From Helicoverpa zea (lineage: Eukaryota; Arthropoda; Insecta; Lepidoptera; Noctuidae), in NCBI RefSeq assembly GCF_022581195.2, contig NC_061455.1, positions 13,782,189 through 13,846,188 on the forward strand: a stretch of DNA of 64,000 bases, in the 5' to 3' direction. Below the pieces are notes generated by a model. That model did no database searches. It saw nothing but the letters and a program-made list of their open reading frames with translations, and was not told the origin of the DNA. Below are positions 1-8,931 of this stretch, in pieces. Every line of letters begins with the position of its first letter. Position 1 is the first letter of the stretch. The translations under genes and the position numbers were made by a program.

Positions 1-3000
1 GAACATGTTGTGCGTCTTGGAGCCGTGTATGTCGCACATGAGCAGCGCGTCGGGGCACGTGGCGCACGACACCACGCAGTGCAGCGACTTGTAGTACGAC
101 ACCTGACGCACCCACTCCGTATGGATTCGAGTTAACTCCACCAGACGTAGCTCTGGTAGCATTTGAGGCTGCAACGGAAACCCCGATGGTAGTTTAATAA
201 CTTGATTACAACAAATCTTAGCAGGTTATCTAACTATGTCTCATAAAAAGTACAACCTAATTTGCCCAATTTAAGCAGTGTTTTACAGTTTCATAGTATA
301 TGACAGTAGGTATAACCAAATATAATAAACTACGAAGCATTATTTTGTAGTTAGTACCCGTTTCTGGAGATCTCTATGACGTATAGTTTTCAAGGAGTGG
401 CCAGCTTCGTTCTTGAAGGGGCCACGCTTGTGCGGAGAGAACAGCAACATCCGAATGTTGCCGGCCACGTCGCCGCAGATCAACAGGCAGTCGTCGTTTT
501 CATCCGCCGTGAAGTGATAGTGCATCGTACAGATCTATATCGTTTGTCGATAGGTTAAGTTGGTAACTAAACTAAACACATTTATTGAATGTGTTATTCA
601 GAAAATATTTTTCTTGCCATATACTCCCAGCTGGTGATGATAATTTTCAAGGTAAAGGTTTTGGCGGTGCAGTCGTAGAAGCGCAGGTCGCGCTCCGTGG
701 AGCTGGTGACGATGATGTTCACGTCCGGCATGCACACCATGTCCGTCACCCACGTCGAGCGCACCTTCAGATACGCTAAGGATTGAGAAGAAACCATGTA
801 AAAGAAAGTTAACCTGTCATCAATCATATAAATATAATCAGATACTTATAAAAAATCATAATCAGAACATATGCAATGGCTTCATTACAAAGTAAAATAA
901 CTTGATTATAAGGATAAGATGAACTTAAGTGTTAATATAAAGTTAATTATTATATTATGGATGTAGTCATAATGATGTTTGTAGTATATATATCTATATA
1001 TTAGAACTATACGGAAAATAATAAAAGCTACGAACGACTGGTAGAGTAAGCAGTTCTTAACAACTTCATGTTGAGCGACCACCAGCCGATCATGCCGTCG
1101 CGGCTTGCCGTTATGTACGAGCCCTGTATCGGGTCCGTGCTGCGGTCCTGTGCCATACATTTGGATGTAACAGTTTCACGATGTTTACTTCCAATAGAAG
1201 ATATATAGTGTACTAAGATTACATAGAATAGCAACCATAAACCTAAGTAGCTGTAACCCAACATAGGCCTTCTCCCAACTAGCAAAATAATAATAGAATT
1301 TGTTTTTAATATACTACGTATCTGGACTAATTCAAGCTCCGATGAACGTTTTACTGGTTGCGACTACGCTTTTAACAGCATAATACATGCTGTTTTTACT
1401 CAAATACTATGTATCTTATAATTTGTGCCTACTTATATCCGTTTATATGTATAGTCCTGGATAAGTGAAGGCTCTAGAATAGCATGAAAACCACGTTTTG
1501 CTAGTTGGGCAGCTATCTGGGCCTTGAAGTCCAATCGGGTAAGTTTAGAAGGTAGTTTCTAATGCAGATGCGTAATTTGTGGAATAAAAATCCTCCGACG
1601 TCAAATGGATACTAAAAGTCTTAAAGTCTTCAAGAGAGTCCAATTATATATTTAATTTATAAATTCACACATAACAAGCTTTTTACAACAACAACTGACA
1701 TTTTTTTTTTTTTAACACACTTCTATCAATTTTTCGGCTATGTACATACCTAACCAAAGAGGTTGTACATACAATAATACTTTCCCTAATTGATGAGAAG
1801 TATTCGGATGCCTATATAATGCATCCCAATCCTTTCTCGCAAATCCACGAGCCGAGGTCTGGGAACTGCCTTGGTAAACACATCAGCCAGCTGATCTGTT
1901 GAAGTTGTCTTCACAACAGTTAGAGTTCCTTCTTGCACCATTTCTCTCACAAAGAAGTGTCTAGTACGGATGTGTTTTGTCCTCTTATGGAATTCTGGGT
2001 TGTGAGCTAATCTTATAGCGGCCTCATTATCCACTTTAAGGACAGGTCTTCTAGATCTGTCATATCTGCAAAAATTCTTTGCAGCCATACTAGTTCTCTA
2101 GCAGCTTCACTAGCAGCCACTATCTCCGCTTCTGTTGTGGATATAGCAACTGTGGCTTGTCGTTGACTAAGCCAAGACACAGCAGCACCAGCGTACAAAC
2201 ATACTACGCCAGTAGTTGATCTTCCAGTTGTAGAGTCTCCTCCGTGATCAGCATCACTGTAGCCTATTAGCTGTTTAGGCTCACTTCCATATGTCAATCC
2301 GAGAGAGATTGTCCCCTTCAGGTACCGGAATATTCTTTTAACTGTGTTCCAGTCTTCCTTTGTAGGATTTTCTAGCTTACGAGAGGCTACTCCCACCGCA
2401 TAAGCGATATCGGGACGAGTGCCTACCATCAAATAAGCGAGGGCGCCGACTGCTTCTCTATAGGGAAACTTCTTTTGTTCTTCTGCAGGGACCACTTTCC
2501 CTGACTGAATACCTTCTTTCTCTATAGGAGTAGAGACTGGATTGCAGTCAACCATCCCAAAACGCTCTAATATCTTCTTTAAATATGCTTCTTGATTGAT
2601 GGTTATAGAACCGTCACTTGCGGTCTTAATTTGAAGGCCTAAATAATATGAAGCTGGTTTGACTGTGATCTTTAATTTCCTTTTCAGATCTTCTAGAAAG
2701 CCATTCGCCAACTCTGCGTCTGTAGCAGCGACTAAACCGTCATCAACATACAGAGTGATCAGAATTTTCTTCTGTCCAATTTTCTTAGTGAAGAGACAAC
2801 AATCACCATCACTCTGTTTGAAGCCCATCTCTAGTACTATGTCCTCAAAACAGCTGTTCCAGCACCTTGGTGCTTGTTTTAAGCCATACAGACTGCGATT
2901 TAGACGACACACTTTCTTGGAACCATCACCATAACCATCTGGTTGCTTCATAAAAATGTCCTCCGTCAATCGTCCATTTAGGAACGCAGTGGCTACATCA

Positions 3001-6000
3001 AACTGAACAATATGTAGTTTTTCTTGAGCACTAACACTCAAAAGTGCTCGAATTGTAGCATGTCTAGCAACGGGGCTAAAAGTTTGGTCATAGTCCAAAC
3101 CTTTCTTCTGTTTAAAGCCTTTTACAACTAACCGCGCCTTATATTTTTCAATAGAACCATCTGGATTTCTTTTTATTCTGAATATCCATTTACATGGTAG
3201 TGCTTTTCTGTTGGGCGGTAGTTCACATAGACTCCATACATTGTTTTCCAATAGCGATCTCATTTCTGTGTTTAATGCCTTCAGCCACTCATCTCTGTCT
3301 TCTCTTCCCAAGGCTTCTTCGTAAGACTCAGGAAAATGATCAGAGTCAATGAGGCAGATATAATCCTTCATCCGCTGTGGAGGTCTAAGGGTTGACCTGT
3401 CTCTCAAATTATACCTGTGAACTTCAGGTTCCCTTATCTCCTCTTGAGCATCAATGAACTCTTCTGCTTGATCTGCTTCTGAAGCATCATGAACATGATC
3501 TCCTGATACAGCCTCGTCATTGGTAGCTGTATCATACTCTCCCTCTAGAGCATGTTCATTAGACTCATTATCACAAGTTTCTGGTTCTCTTATTGGTGAA
3601 CTTATCTGGGTTGGAACATGTTCCGATAAGATCACTCCCTCTGTGTCTATCAGATCGAAATCTCCCTCTGTCTCACTGCTACTTGGTTCATTAATTGGTG
3701 GTAAATTCATTTCTTCTTGAAGACTTGGCAATGCAGTTGGGATTTTCAATTCGATGCTTGGACTAAATATGACATCTCTAGATCTTTCGGTCTTTTTCCC
3801 ATTCCAGATGCGATACCCATCGTCGTTATCGTATCCAATAAGTCTGCCCTTAATAGCTTTCTTCTGTAGCTTCTTCCTTTTCTGCTTAGGAATGTGGAAG
3901 TAACATTCACTACCAATTACACGCAAGTGAGAGATCTTAGGCTTCTTGTTATGCCAAAGCTCATACGGTACTTTCCCTGCTTCCCTAGTGGGTCCAGTGC
4001 GATTGAGAACGTAAGCAGCTGTATTAATAAGCTCTGCCCACAAGGCTTGTGGAAACTCCTGTCCTGAGTGCATGTATGATCGAGCGGTTTCTACTAAAGT
4101 CCTGTTTTCTCGTTCTGCGCACCCATTTTGCTCAGGGGTGTATGGCATCGTGAGTCGCTGGATTATTCCCTGCTTGTGAAGAATATCTCGAACAGCTTTA
4201 TTGTCGAACTCTCCACCATTATCGCTCAATAATGTTCTAACTGTATGTCCAGCGTTTTTAGCTTCTTTTAAGAATTGACTAAGCTTGTCCTTTACTTCAC
4301 TTTTGTTGCGAATGAAGAAAACGTGACGAAACGCGGAGTAATCATCCTTAAAAAGAACAAAATAGAGATGTTTGCCATAGCTCTCCGGGAATGGTCCGCA
4401 TACATCAGCGTGTACCAGCTCTCCAGGCATATTAGCTCTTTCTCTCTTGCCAAACTTCAGTCGCTGTGCTTTACCATAGATGCAACCTTCGCACTGTATA
4501 TCACTCTCTAGATTTAGATTAATCCCCAGTTCCCTCTTAACAAGATCCTTAATGTACTTCTTGTTCTGGTGACCAAACCTCTCATGATATAGCTGGAGTA
4601 AGCATGATGGATCAACAGCATTAATTTGTACAGGTTTACTCGGTAGAACTGTCTTCATCTGTAACTTATACAGTCCACCATTATGTTCCCTGTTACCTAC
4701 TGCAATAACCTGACCATTTAATTCCAATCTGCACTCTTTAGTTGTGGAAATAAATGTACTGTTTCGCAGTTTGTCCTGTGCAGCTAGCATAGATAGCAGA
4801 TTTTTCGTTAGTTTAGGCACGTACCAGACATCACTTAGGGTAAGCTTCATAATTTTGCCGTTAACATTTGTTTCAACCACCACAGACCCTTTCCCTTTTG
4901 CAGGAACTACGGTGCCATCTGCCGTCGTCACGGTGTGGTTCGACCCAAAGTCCTCATAATTTATGAATATATCTTCCCTATTGGTTACGTGAGTTGTGGC
5001 ACCATTGTCCACATACCAATGTTCTGCATCTTTATCCTCTGAGCAAGTATATATCATCAGCGTAATATTCTGCACTTGCTGCTTCGTCGACGTAGACTGT
5101 GAAGGTGGTTTCTTCGGTCTGCCATCTTGGTTCCACTGCTTGCAGTTCTTGATGCGGTGTCCCTTTTGTGAACAGTACCTACACCTCAAATTCTCGTCTC
5201 TGGATTTTATTTTTAGCTGCGGCTTAGAGGTAGAGGCGAGCACTTCTTCAGTCTCTTCATTATGATTACTAAGTGCCCTCTCGTACCCACAGAGTTGTGC
5301 TGTTAGTGTGTCTATGGTCCTCTCCTGTTTGTTCAACAGCATCCAGCTGGATTTGAAGTTAAAAAATTTGTCGTCGAGGGAATCCAAAATTTTACAAATC
5401 AAAAACATATCTGGTAACTTCATATTGGGATCAGTCTTCAAAATTTCAGCATTCAAATTGTTCCAGATGTTCTTCAGTTTTGACATCATTGTCGACACAT
5501 CCTCTGAACTATTTTTATAGCTGAAAAACTGCATGCATAACGTGTATGCGCGATCTTCGGACTGTCCATCAAATAATCTATGAAGTTCCTCCCAGACTTC
5601 ATGTGCTGTCTCGAACCTCATGACTTTCATCAGCGTCTCTTCGGTCATGTTACTGGTCATTATGAGCAGGGCGTTGCTGTCTGCCTTCCTATACTTCAAT
5701 AACTCTGAGTTATAGGCCATCACTGCACCATCGCCTGTTCCTAAAATCGGCTTCCGAAGCTTTCCTTCTGCTGCCTCCATGGCGCCTTCTGTGCCACGCA
5801 ACATGACGGAAACTTTATACTTCCATGTAGCCCAATTTTCACTGCCTTTGAGCTGACCGATTTGAATTTTAGTAGTAAAATTTTCCATATTGACGGGAAA
5901 GATTTTCCGCTGGCCCGTAACCTAATGCAGATGCGTAATTTGTGGAATAAAAATCCTCCGACGTCAAATGGATACTAAAAGTCTTAAAGTCTTCAAGAGA

Positions 6001-6966
6001 GTCCAATTATATATTTAATTTATAAATTCACACATAACAAGCTTTTTACAACAACAACTGACATTTTTTTTTTTTTAACACACTTCTATCAATTTTTCGG
6101 CTATGTACATACCTAACCAAAGAGGTTGTACATACAATAATAGTTTCAAGAAGAACATCAGTCTAGCGCCGTCCACTGCCTTAATTGACGCTACCTATCT
6201 ATTTTGAAAATGTTTTCCACCCAGGTATCAAACTGCTAAGTTGGTAATTTTCAAATGGCATTACCTTGGCAACATCGGGACAGAAACATATCCGGGATAT
6301 AGGGTGTCTGTGTTGCGAGCGCATGAGCACGGGCAAGCCCATAATGGGCGGTTCCAGGGCTTTTCTTTGGGTTGAGGAGTCGTTGGTGAAGTAGCCCAGG
6401 ATCAGGTGTGATATGAACTCGTCCCAATCGATTGTACCCGTACGGCTGGAGTTTACCTGGGTGTTGATTACAATACTGTAATTGGTTTTAATGTCACCTG
6501 CTACAAAACCACCTACACAAACGCCAAATAAGTTTAACTTTTAGGAAATAGTTTTTAGCAAGTAATCACCAGTTCACAAAAGTGTTATAGTATCCTTAGT
6601 AAATGCCGCTAAATGTAAAATACTGATGTACTATAAAGCGGTTTTTTCCGCTTCCCCTGCACTAGATGAAGCCTACTAACCTAACCAACTAACAAACAAA
6701 AATTAGGTAGTACCCGATACCTTCATAAAAAGTATTTTGTACTCATCATCGTCATATTCCACATTTAACAAAGTCTTGAGCAAGTTCCTGAACTCAAGTG
6801 AATTCATTTGATTGTTGGGTGCGTTCTGGAAGGCCTCCTTGATGGCCACCATGTCCTGCATGCTGCAGCGGTCGTGCAGCGCCGCATTGCGCCAGAAGGC
6901 GCGCGTGCTGCTCTCCGACTTCGAAGACATCGATAATAACGACCGGACATTGCTTTCACTTGCCAT
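1..6966 (-). CDS. WDY: WDY-like EF-hand/WD40 protein, tandem copy A (partial, C-terminal part off the left edge)
   Basis: Six N-terminal exons are seen (minus strand): 6966-6721, 6456-6265, 1147-1036, 775-618, 534-358 and 168-1. They have the same lengths and phases as copies B and C except for a shorter exon 1 (82 codons). The start is the ATG at 6966, MASESNV..., aligned with copy B. Exon 1 is helical and leads into an EF-hand-like loop at the exon 1/2 join (residues about 82-95, ending G-T-I-D-W-D-E-F). WD-type blades follow, with cores such as GWWSL and LRFYDC. WDY-type proteins carry an EF-hand and WD40 propellers; the Drosophila gene is Y-linked and acts in male fertility, but function here is inferred only from family. 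Intron 2 (1148-6264) holds a complete-looking Copia element in the sense orientation. No stop or frameshift is seen in the visible exons. Exon 4 ends at a GC donor. Alternative names in this family are WDR49/WDR64-like. Confidence 0.8.
1560..1779 (-). repeat. Copia 3' LTR
   Basis: This 220-bp repeat appears identical to 5923-6142. In element orientation it begins TATTATTG and ends CTGCATTA, not the usual TG...CA. The boundary is fixed by the GTTTC duplication at 1555-1559. The polypurine tract lies immediately upstream in element orientation. Confidence 0.93.
1786..2088 (-). pseudogene. Copia RNase H C-terminal part in a shifted frame
   Basis: The last part of Copia RNase H lies in a different frame from the gag-pol ORF and overlaps its end by about 75 bp. 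It carries the VDNEAA catalytic-type motif and the HKRTKHIRTRHFFVRE block typical of copia RNase H ends. It terminates just before the polypurine tract. The ATG at 2088 is unlikely to be a real start; this is the displaced tail of the upstream frame. Confidence 0.8.
2013..5888 (-). CDS. Copia gag-pol polyprotein (1291 aa, frame lost in RNase H)
   Basis: This is a retrotransposon polyprotein. Visible in order: gag-like N-terminus; CCHC zinc knuckle (C-x2-C-x4-H-x4-C, near residue 235); aspartic protease motif DNGATTH; gag-pre-integrase; integrase with HADVCGPF, LLSDNGGEF and the YTPEQNGCAE region; reverse transcriptase starting near WIFRIKRN with the YVDDG catalytic motif; and RNase H with YSDADHGGD and the STTEAE motif. 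The frame stops at 2013 while the rest of RNase H continues in another frame (1786-2088). A one-base shift near 2040-2065 therefore separates the last part. It is either a recent inactivating change or a sequencing error; LTR identity makes the latter possible. Confidence 0.93.
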   Translation of the reverse strand: MENFTTKIQIGQLKGSENWATWKYKVSVMLRGTEGAMEAAEGKLRKPILGTGDGAVMAYNSELLKYRKADSNALLIMTSNMTEETLMKVMRFETAHEVWEELHRLFDGQSEDRAYTLCMQFFSYKNSSEDVSTMMSKLKNIWNNLNAEILKTDPNMKLPDMFLICKILDSLDDKFFNFKSSWMLLNKQERTIDTLTAQLCGYERALSNHNEETEEVLASTSKPQLKIKSRDENLRCRYCSQKGHRIKNCKQWNQDGRPKKPPSQSTSTKQQVQNITLMIYTCSEDKDAEHWYVDNGATTHVTNREDIFINYEDFGSNHTVTTADGTVVPAKGKGSVVVETNVNGKIMKLTLSDVWYVPKLTKNLLSMLAAQDKLRNSTFISTTKECRLELNGQVIAVGNREHNGGLYKLQMKTVLPSKPVQINAVDPSCLLQLYHERFGHQNKKYIKDLVKRELGINLNLESDIQCEGCIYGKAQRLKFGKRERANMPGELVHADVCGPFPESYGKHLYFVLFKDDYSAFRHVFFIRNKSEVKDKLSQFLKEAKNAGHTVRTLLSDNGGEFDNKAVRDILHKQGIIQRLTMPYTPEQNGCAERENRTLVETARSYMHSGQEFPQALWAELINTAAYVLNRTGPTREAGKVPYELWHNKKPKISHLRVIGSECYFHIPKQKRKKLQKKAIKGRLIGYDNDDGYRIWNGKKTERSRDVIFSPSIELKIPTALPSLQEEMNLPPINEPSSSETEGDFDLIDTEGVILSEHVPTQISSPIREPETCDNESNEHALEGEYDTATNDEAVSGDHVHDASEADQAEEFIDAQEEIREPEVHRYNLRDRSTLRPPQRMKDYICLIDSDHFPESYEEALGREDRDEWLKALNTEMRSLLENNVWSLCELPPNRKALPCKWIFRIKRNPDGSIEKYKARLVVKGFKQKKGLDYDQTFSPVARHATIRALLSVSAQEKLHIVQFDVATAFLNGRLTEDIFMKQPDGYGDGSKKVCRLNRSLYGLKQAPRCWNSCFEDIVLEMGFKQSDGDCCLFTKKIGQKKILITLYVDDGLVAATDAELANGFLEDLKRKLKITVKPASYYLGLQIKTASDGSITINQEAYLKKILERFGMVDCNPVSTPIEKEGIQSGKVVPAEEQKKFPYREAVGALAYLMVGTRPDIAYAVGVASRKLENPTKEDWNTVKRIFRYLKGTISLGLTYGSEPKQLIGYSDADHGGDSTTGRSTTGVVCLYAGAAVSWLSQRQATVAISTTEAEIVAASEAARELVWLQRIFADMTDLEDLSLKWIMRPL
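5907..5922 (-). promoter_or_regulatory. Copia primer-binding site (half-tRNA type)
   Basis: Directly after the 5' LTR the minus strand reads GGTTACGGGCCAGCGG. This resembles the primer site of Drosophila copia, which pairs with an internal segment around the anticodon loop of initiator tRNA-Met rather than with the tRNA 3' end. The match is imperfect and recalled from family knowledge. Confidence 0.6.
5923..6142 (-). repeat. Copia 5' LTR
   Basis: Partner of 1560-1779; it should hold the element promoter. The flanking duplication GTTTC follows at 6143-6147. It is separated from the gag-pol ATG (5888) by a 34-bp leader containing the primer-binding site. Confidence 0.93.
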
Positions 6967-7107
6967 TACTATTTCAACCCAAATTACAATCTTTTCTAGT
7001 CACTGTCAGAAACGAGGCAGAAATAACAAAATGGGTCACAGAGTCAAACAAGTCCAACGAGTCAGACGTGATGACGAGCAACCTAGACTAAATAAAAAGG
7101 TTAAATA

Positions 7108-7240
7108 GATGATGATGATGTCCTCCTAGCCAATTATCGGCTACGGCGGCTGTTCTCATGTAAGGAGTTCAGCCAACTGCGCAGGACATATTATAGTGCA
7201 CAAGCATTTGCACAGACACAGGTGCACGTCCCATTGTCGT
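7108..7240 (+). repeat. Interspersed repeat fragment
   Basis: A (GAT)n run is followed by a stretch I recognise as common in lepidopteran genomes (CGGCTACGGCGGCTGTTCTC, then GCACAAGCATTTGCACAGAC). It has no coding potential. The class is not determinable here; a LINE/SINE tail is likely. Confidence 0.5.
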
Positions 7241-7554
7241 GTCGGTTAAATAAAAAGTTATAGAAACAAATCTAAAGTTCCCCTCATAGTAGTAGGTTTT
7301 GTGTATTTGTGTTTCCTACCCTTTCTCAGGCAATCATACAGCGATTTTTTTGATTGGCAAGTCAACAAAACTGGATACGGACGAGTGCAAGTAAAAAACT
7401 CATAAACTCACTCATATGTTAAGACATCCACATCTATATAGCTGAGGTTATGCCGTATCATTGATACCAACAAATACCAAAAAATACCAACTGAACATAA
7501 ATACTAATACCTACCAAGACATCAAACTACCTAAATGGAGAAATAACAGACAGC

Positions 7555-8040
7555 GGGCTGCTTTGTGAATGTTTCTAAAACTCACAGTGCGACTGGCGGC
7601 TTCCAGTCTAACCGGATGTAGCCGAGTACCAGTGCTTCATAAGGAGCGACTGCCCTATCTGACCTCCTCAACCCAATTACATGACTGGTGTCAGACTTAC
7701 TATATAAAGGAAATGAAATGAAATCGTTTATTCTGCAAGTTGGACATTACATCACTACTTTTACACGTCATTTTAAGAACGCTGGGGTCGGCATTTCCTA
7801 ATTGATGATCCCTGAGAAGAAACGCCGAAACAAACTCAAGGGTCATAGTCTCTTTTAAAGTCCAAACATGTTATAAATTGAAGAATATTATATGTGAGTG
7901 TCACCATGTACGCTGGCTTCTGACTTCCCGTAACGACTACCACGGATGTTCAATGACAGTAGGGACCAGGGACCTACAGTTTAAAGTGCCATCCGAATCA
8001 CAGTCATTGGGTGTCTTTTAAGATATATTTAGAAAGTGCA
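7555..8040. repeat. Lepidopteran interspersed repeat split by a second repeat
   Basis: The outer parts (about 7555-7705 and 7910-8040) read as the two halves of one dispersed element. Its other fragments, with TCTGAC, CCAGTCT and TTGAGGAGG blocks, occur at about 19100-19140, 24660-24790 and 56780-56860. The middle (about 7706-7910, starting AAATGAAATGAAATCG) is a different repeat. No gene is seen in the A-B intergenic gap 6967-8931, which is otherwise AT-rich sequence without recognised features. Confidence 0.5.
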
Positions 8041-8076
8041 TACAAACTGAGAAAAGTTGCATTGGTAGAAAGAAAG

Positions 8077-8187
8077 AAAGAAAATACATTTTATTGCGCA
8101 ACAAACTTTGTACTTGCCTGACCTGGAATCGAATCCGTGCTCTCACACTTGAGAGGTTGGTTCTTTGCCCACTAGGCCACCACGACT
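8077..8187 (-). repeat. tRNA-derived SINE head
   Basis: On the minus strand it has a pol III-like box A (GGTGGCCTAGTG, 8170-8181) and box B (GGATTCGATTCC, 8125-8136), followed by a (GAAA)n tail at 8070-8090. It does not fold as a full tRNA by eye, so it is called a SINE rather than a tRNA gene. Confidence 0.6.
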
Positions 8188-8931
8188 TTCATACATATAT
8201 GATAATGATAAATATGAAAAATATTTTTTACATGAGTATGAACTTAAGAAGACAGTAAAGTATGACGGCTTGAAGATTGTATGAAGGCTGACAGAGAAAA
8301 ATACTGGAAATTCAAGGGCAGGAAGAACAAGAAGACTTGGATTATATAAGCACAAATGATCATACGGCGGTAGTGGACCACCTGCAGGTAACCGATGTGC
8401 GATACACGTACTGCGGTGCTGCCATGGTGCTGCCTATGATATAGTGAATGACTAAAACAAATATTTCTTTGTGTTAAAGTTTTTTTATTAAATCTCACCG
8501 ACTTCATTAAAATACATATAGTAGTAAGGTAAACGTAAAACTAAACAAAAACTACAATACCTAACAAGACAGACATGCTCAGGTCCTACATATACCTATA
8601 CAATTATTATTAAAAATATATTAAATCTACCTAAAATTCTAAAATATTTTTTTATAGTAAAGAATTTAATTTTACCTATCGAACAACGTTACAAAATAGT
8701 AAACTTCCTAACAAATAAATACTTACCTAAAGTTCAATATGCGAATGTGCTAATTAATACGCACAACCGAAATAAAGCAAAGTTGTATATTAACCTGCTT
8801 AATACTTTGCGCCTCAACCTAGCAATTGATTACCAGATCTTGCTGCACATTTTTTGATAGGAAGAACGCGTTTTTAGAACTGTTGCTAAAATCAAAATTC
8901 TACGGACTGAACTCTGCTTTGTATGCTAGCG

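Larger units (their letters stand above)
1560..6142 (-). mobile_element. Ty1/copia LTR retrotransposon in intron 2 of WDY-like copy A
   Basis: Two 220-bp direct repeats (1560-1779 and 5923-6142) flank a single long gag-pol frame. The whole is bounded by a 5-bp target duplication GTTTC (1555-1559 and 6143-6147). The element lies in the same orientation as the host gene. By eye the two LTRs show no difference, including a 13-T run, which implies very recent insertion. A primer-binding site follows the 5' LTR and a purine tract (AGGGAAAG on the minus strand, 1780-1787) precedes the 3' LTR. The order protease, integrase, RT, RNase H is that of Ty1/copia. Confidence 0.95.

Noticed and set aside
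8125..8181. Possible tRNA gene
   Set aside because: Box A/B motifs are present but no cloverleaf or anticodon stem is evident; fits a SINE head with a (GAAA)n tail.
8363..8450. Exon-like fragment (HLQVTDVRYTYCGAAMV) faintly like a prenyltransferase beta subunit
   Set aside because: Too short, no flanking exons, stops soon after; resemblance may be chance.
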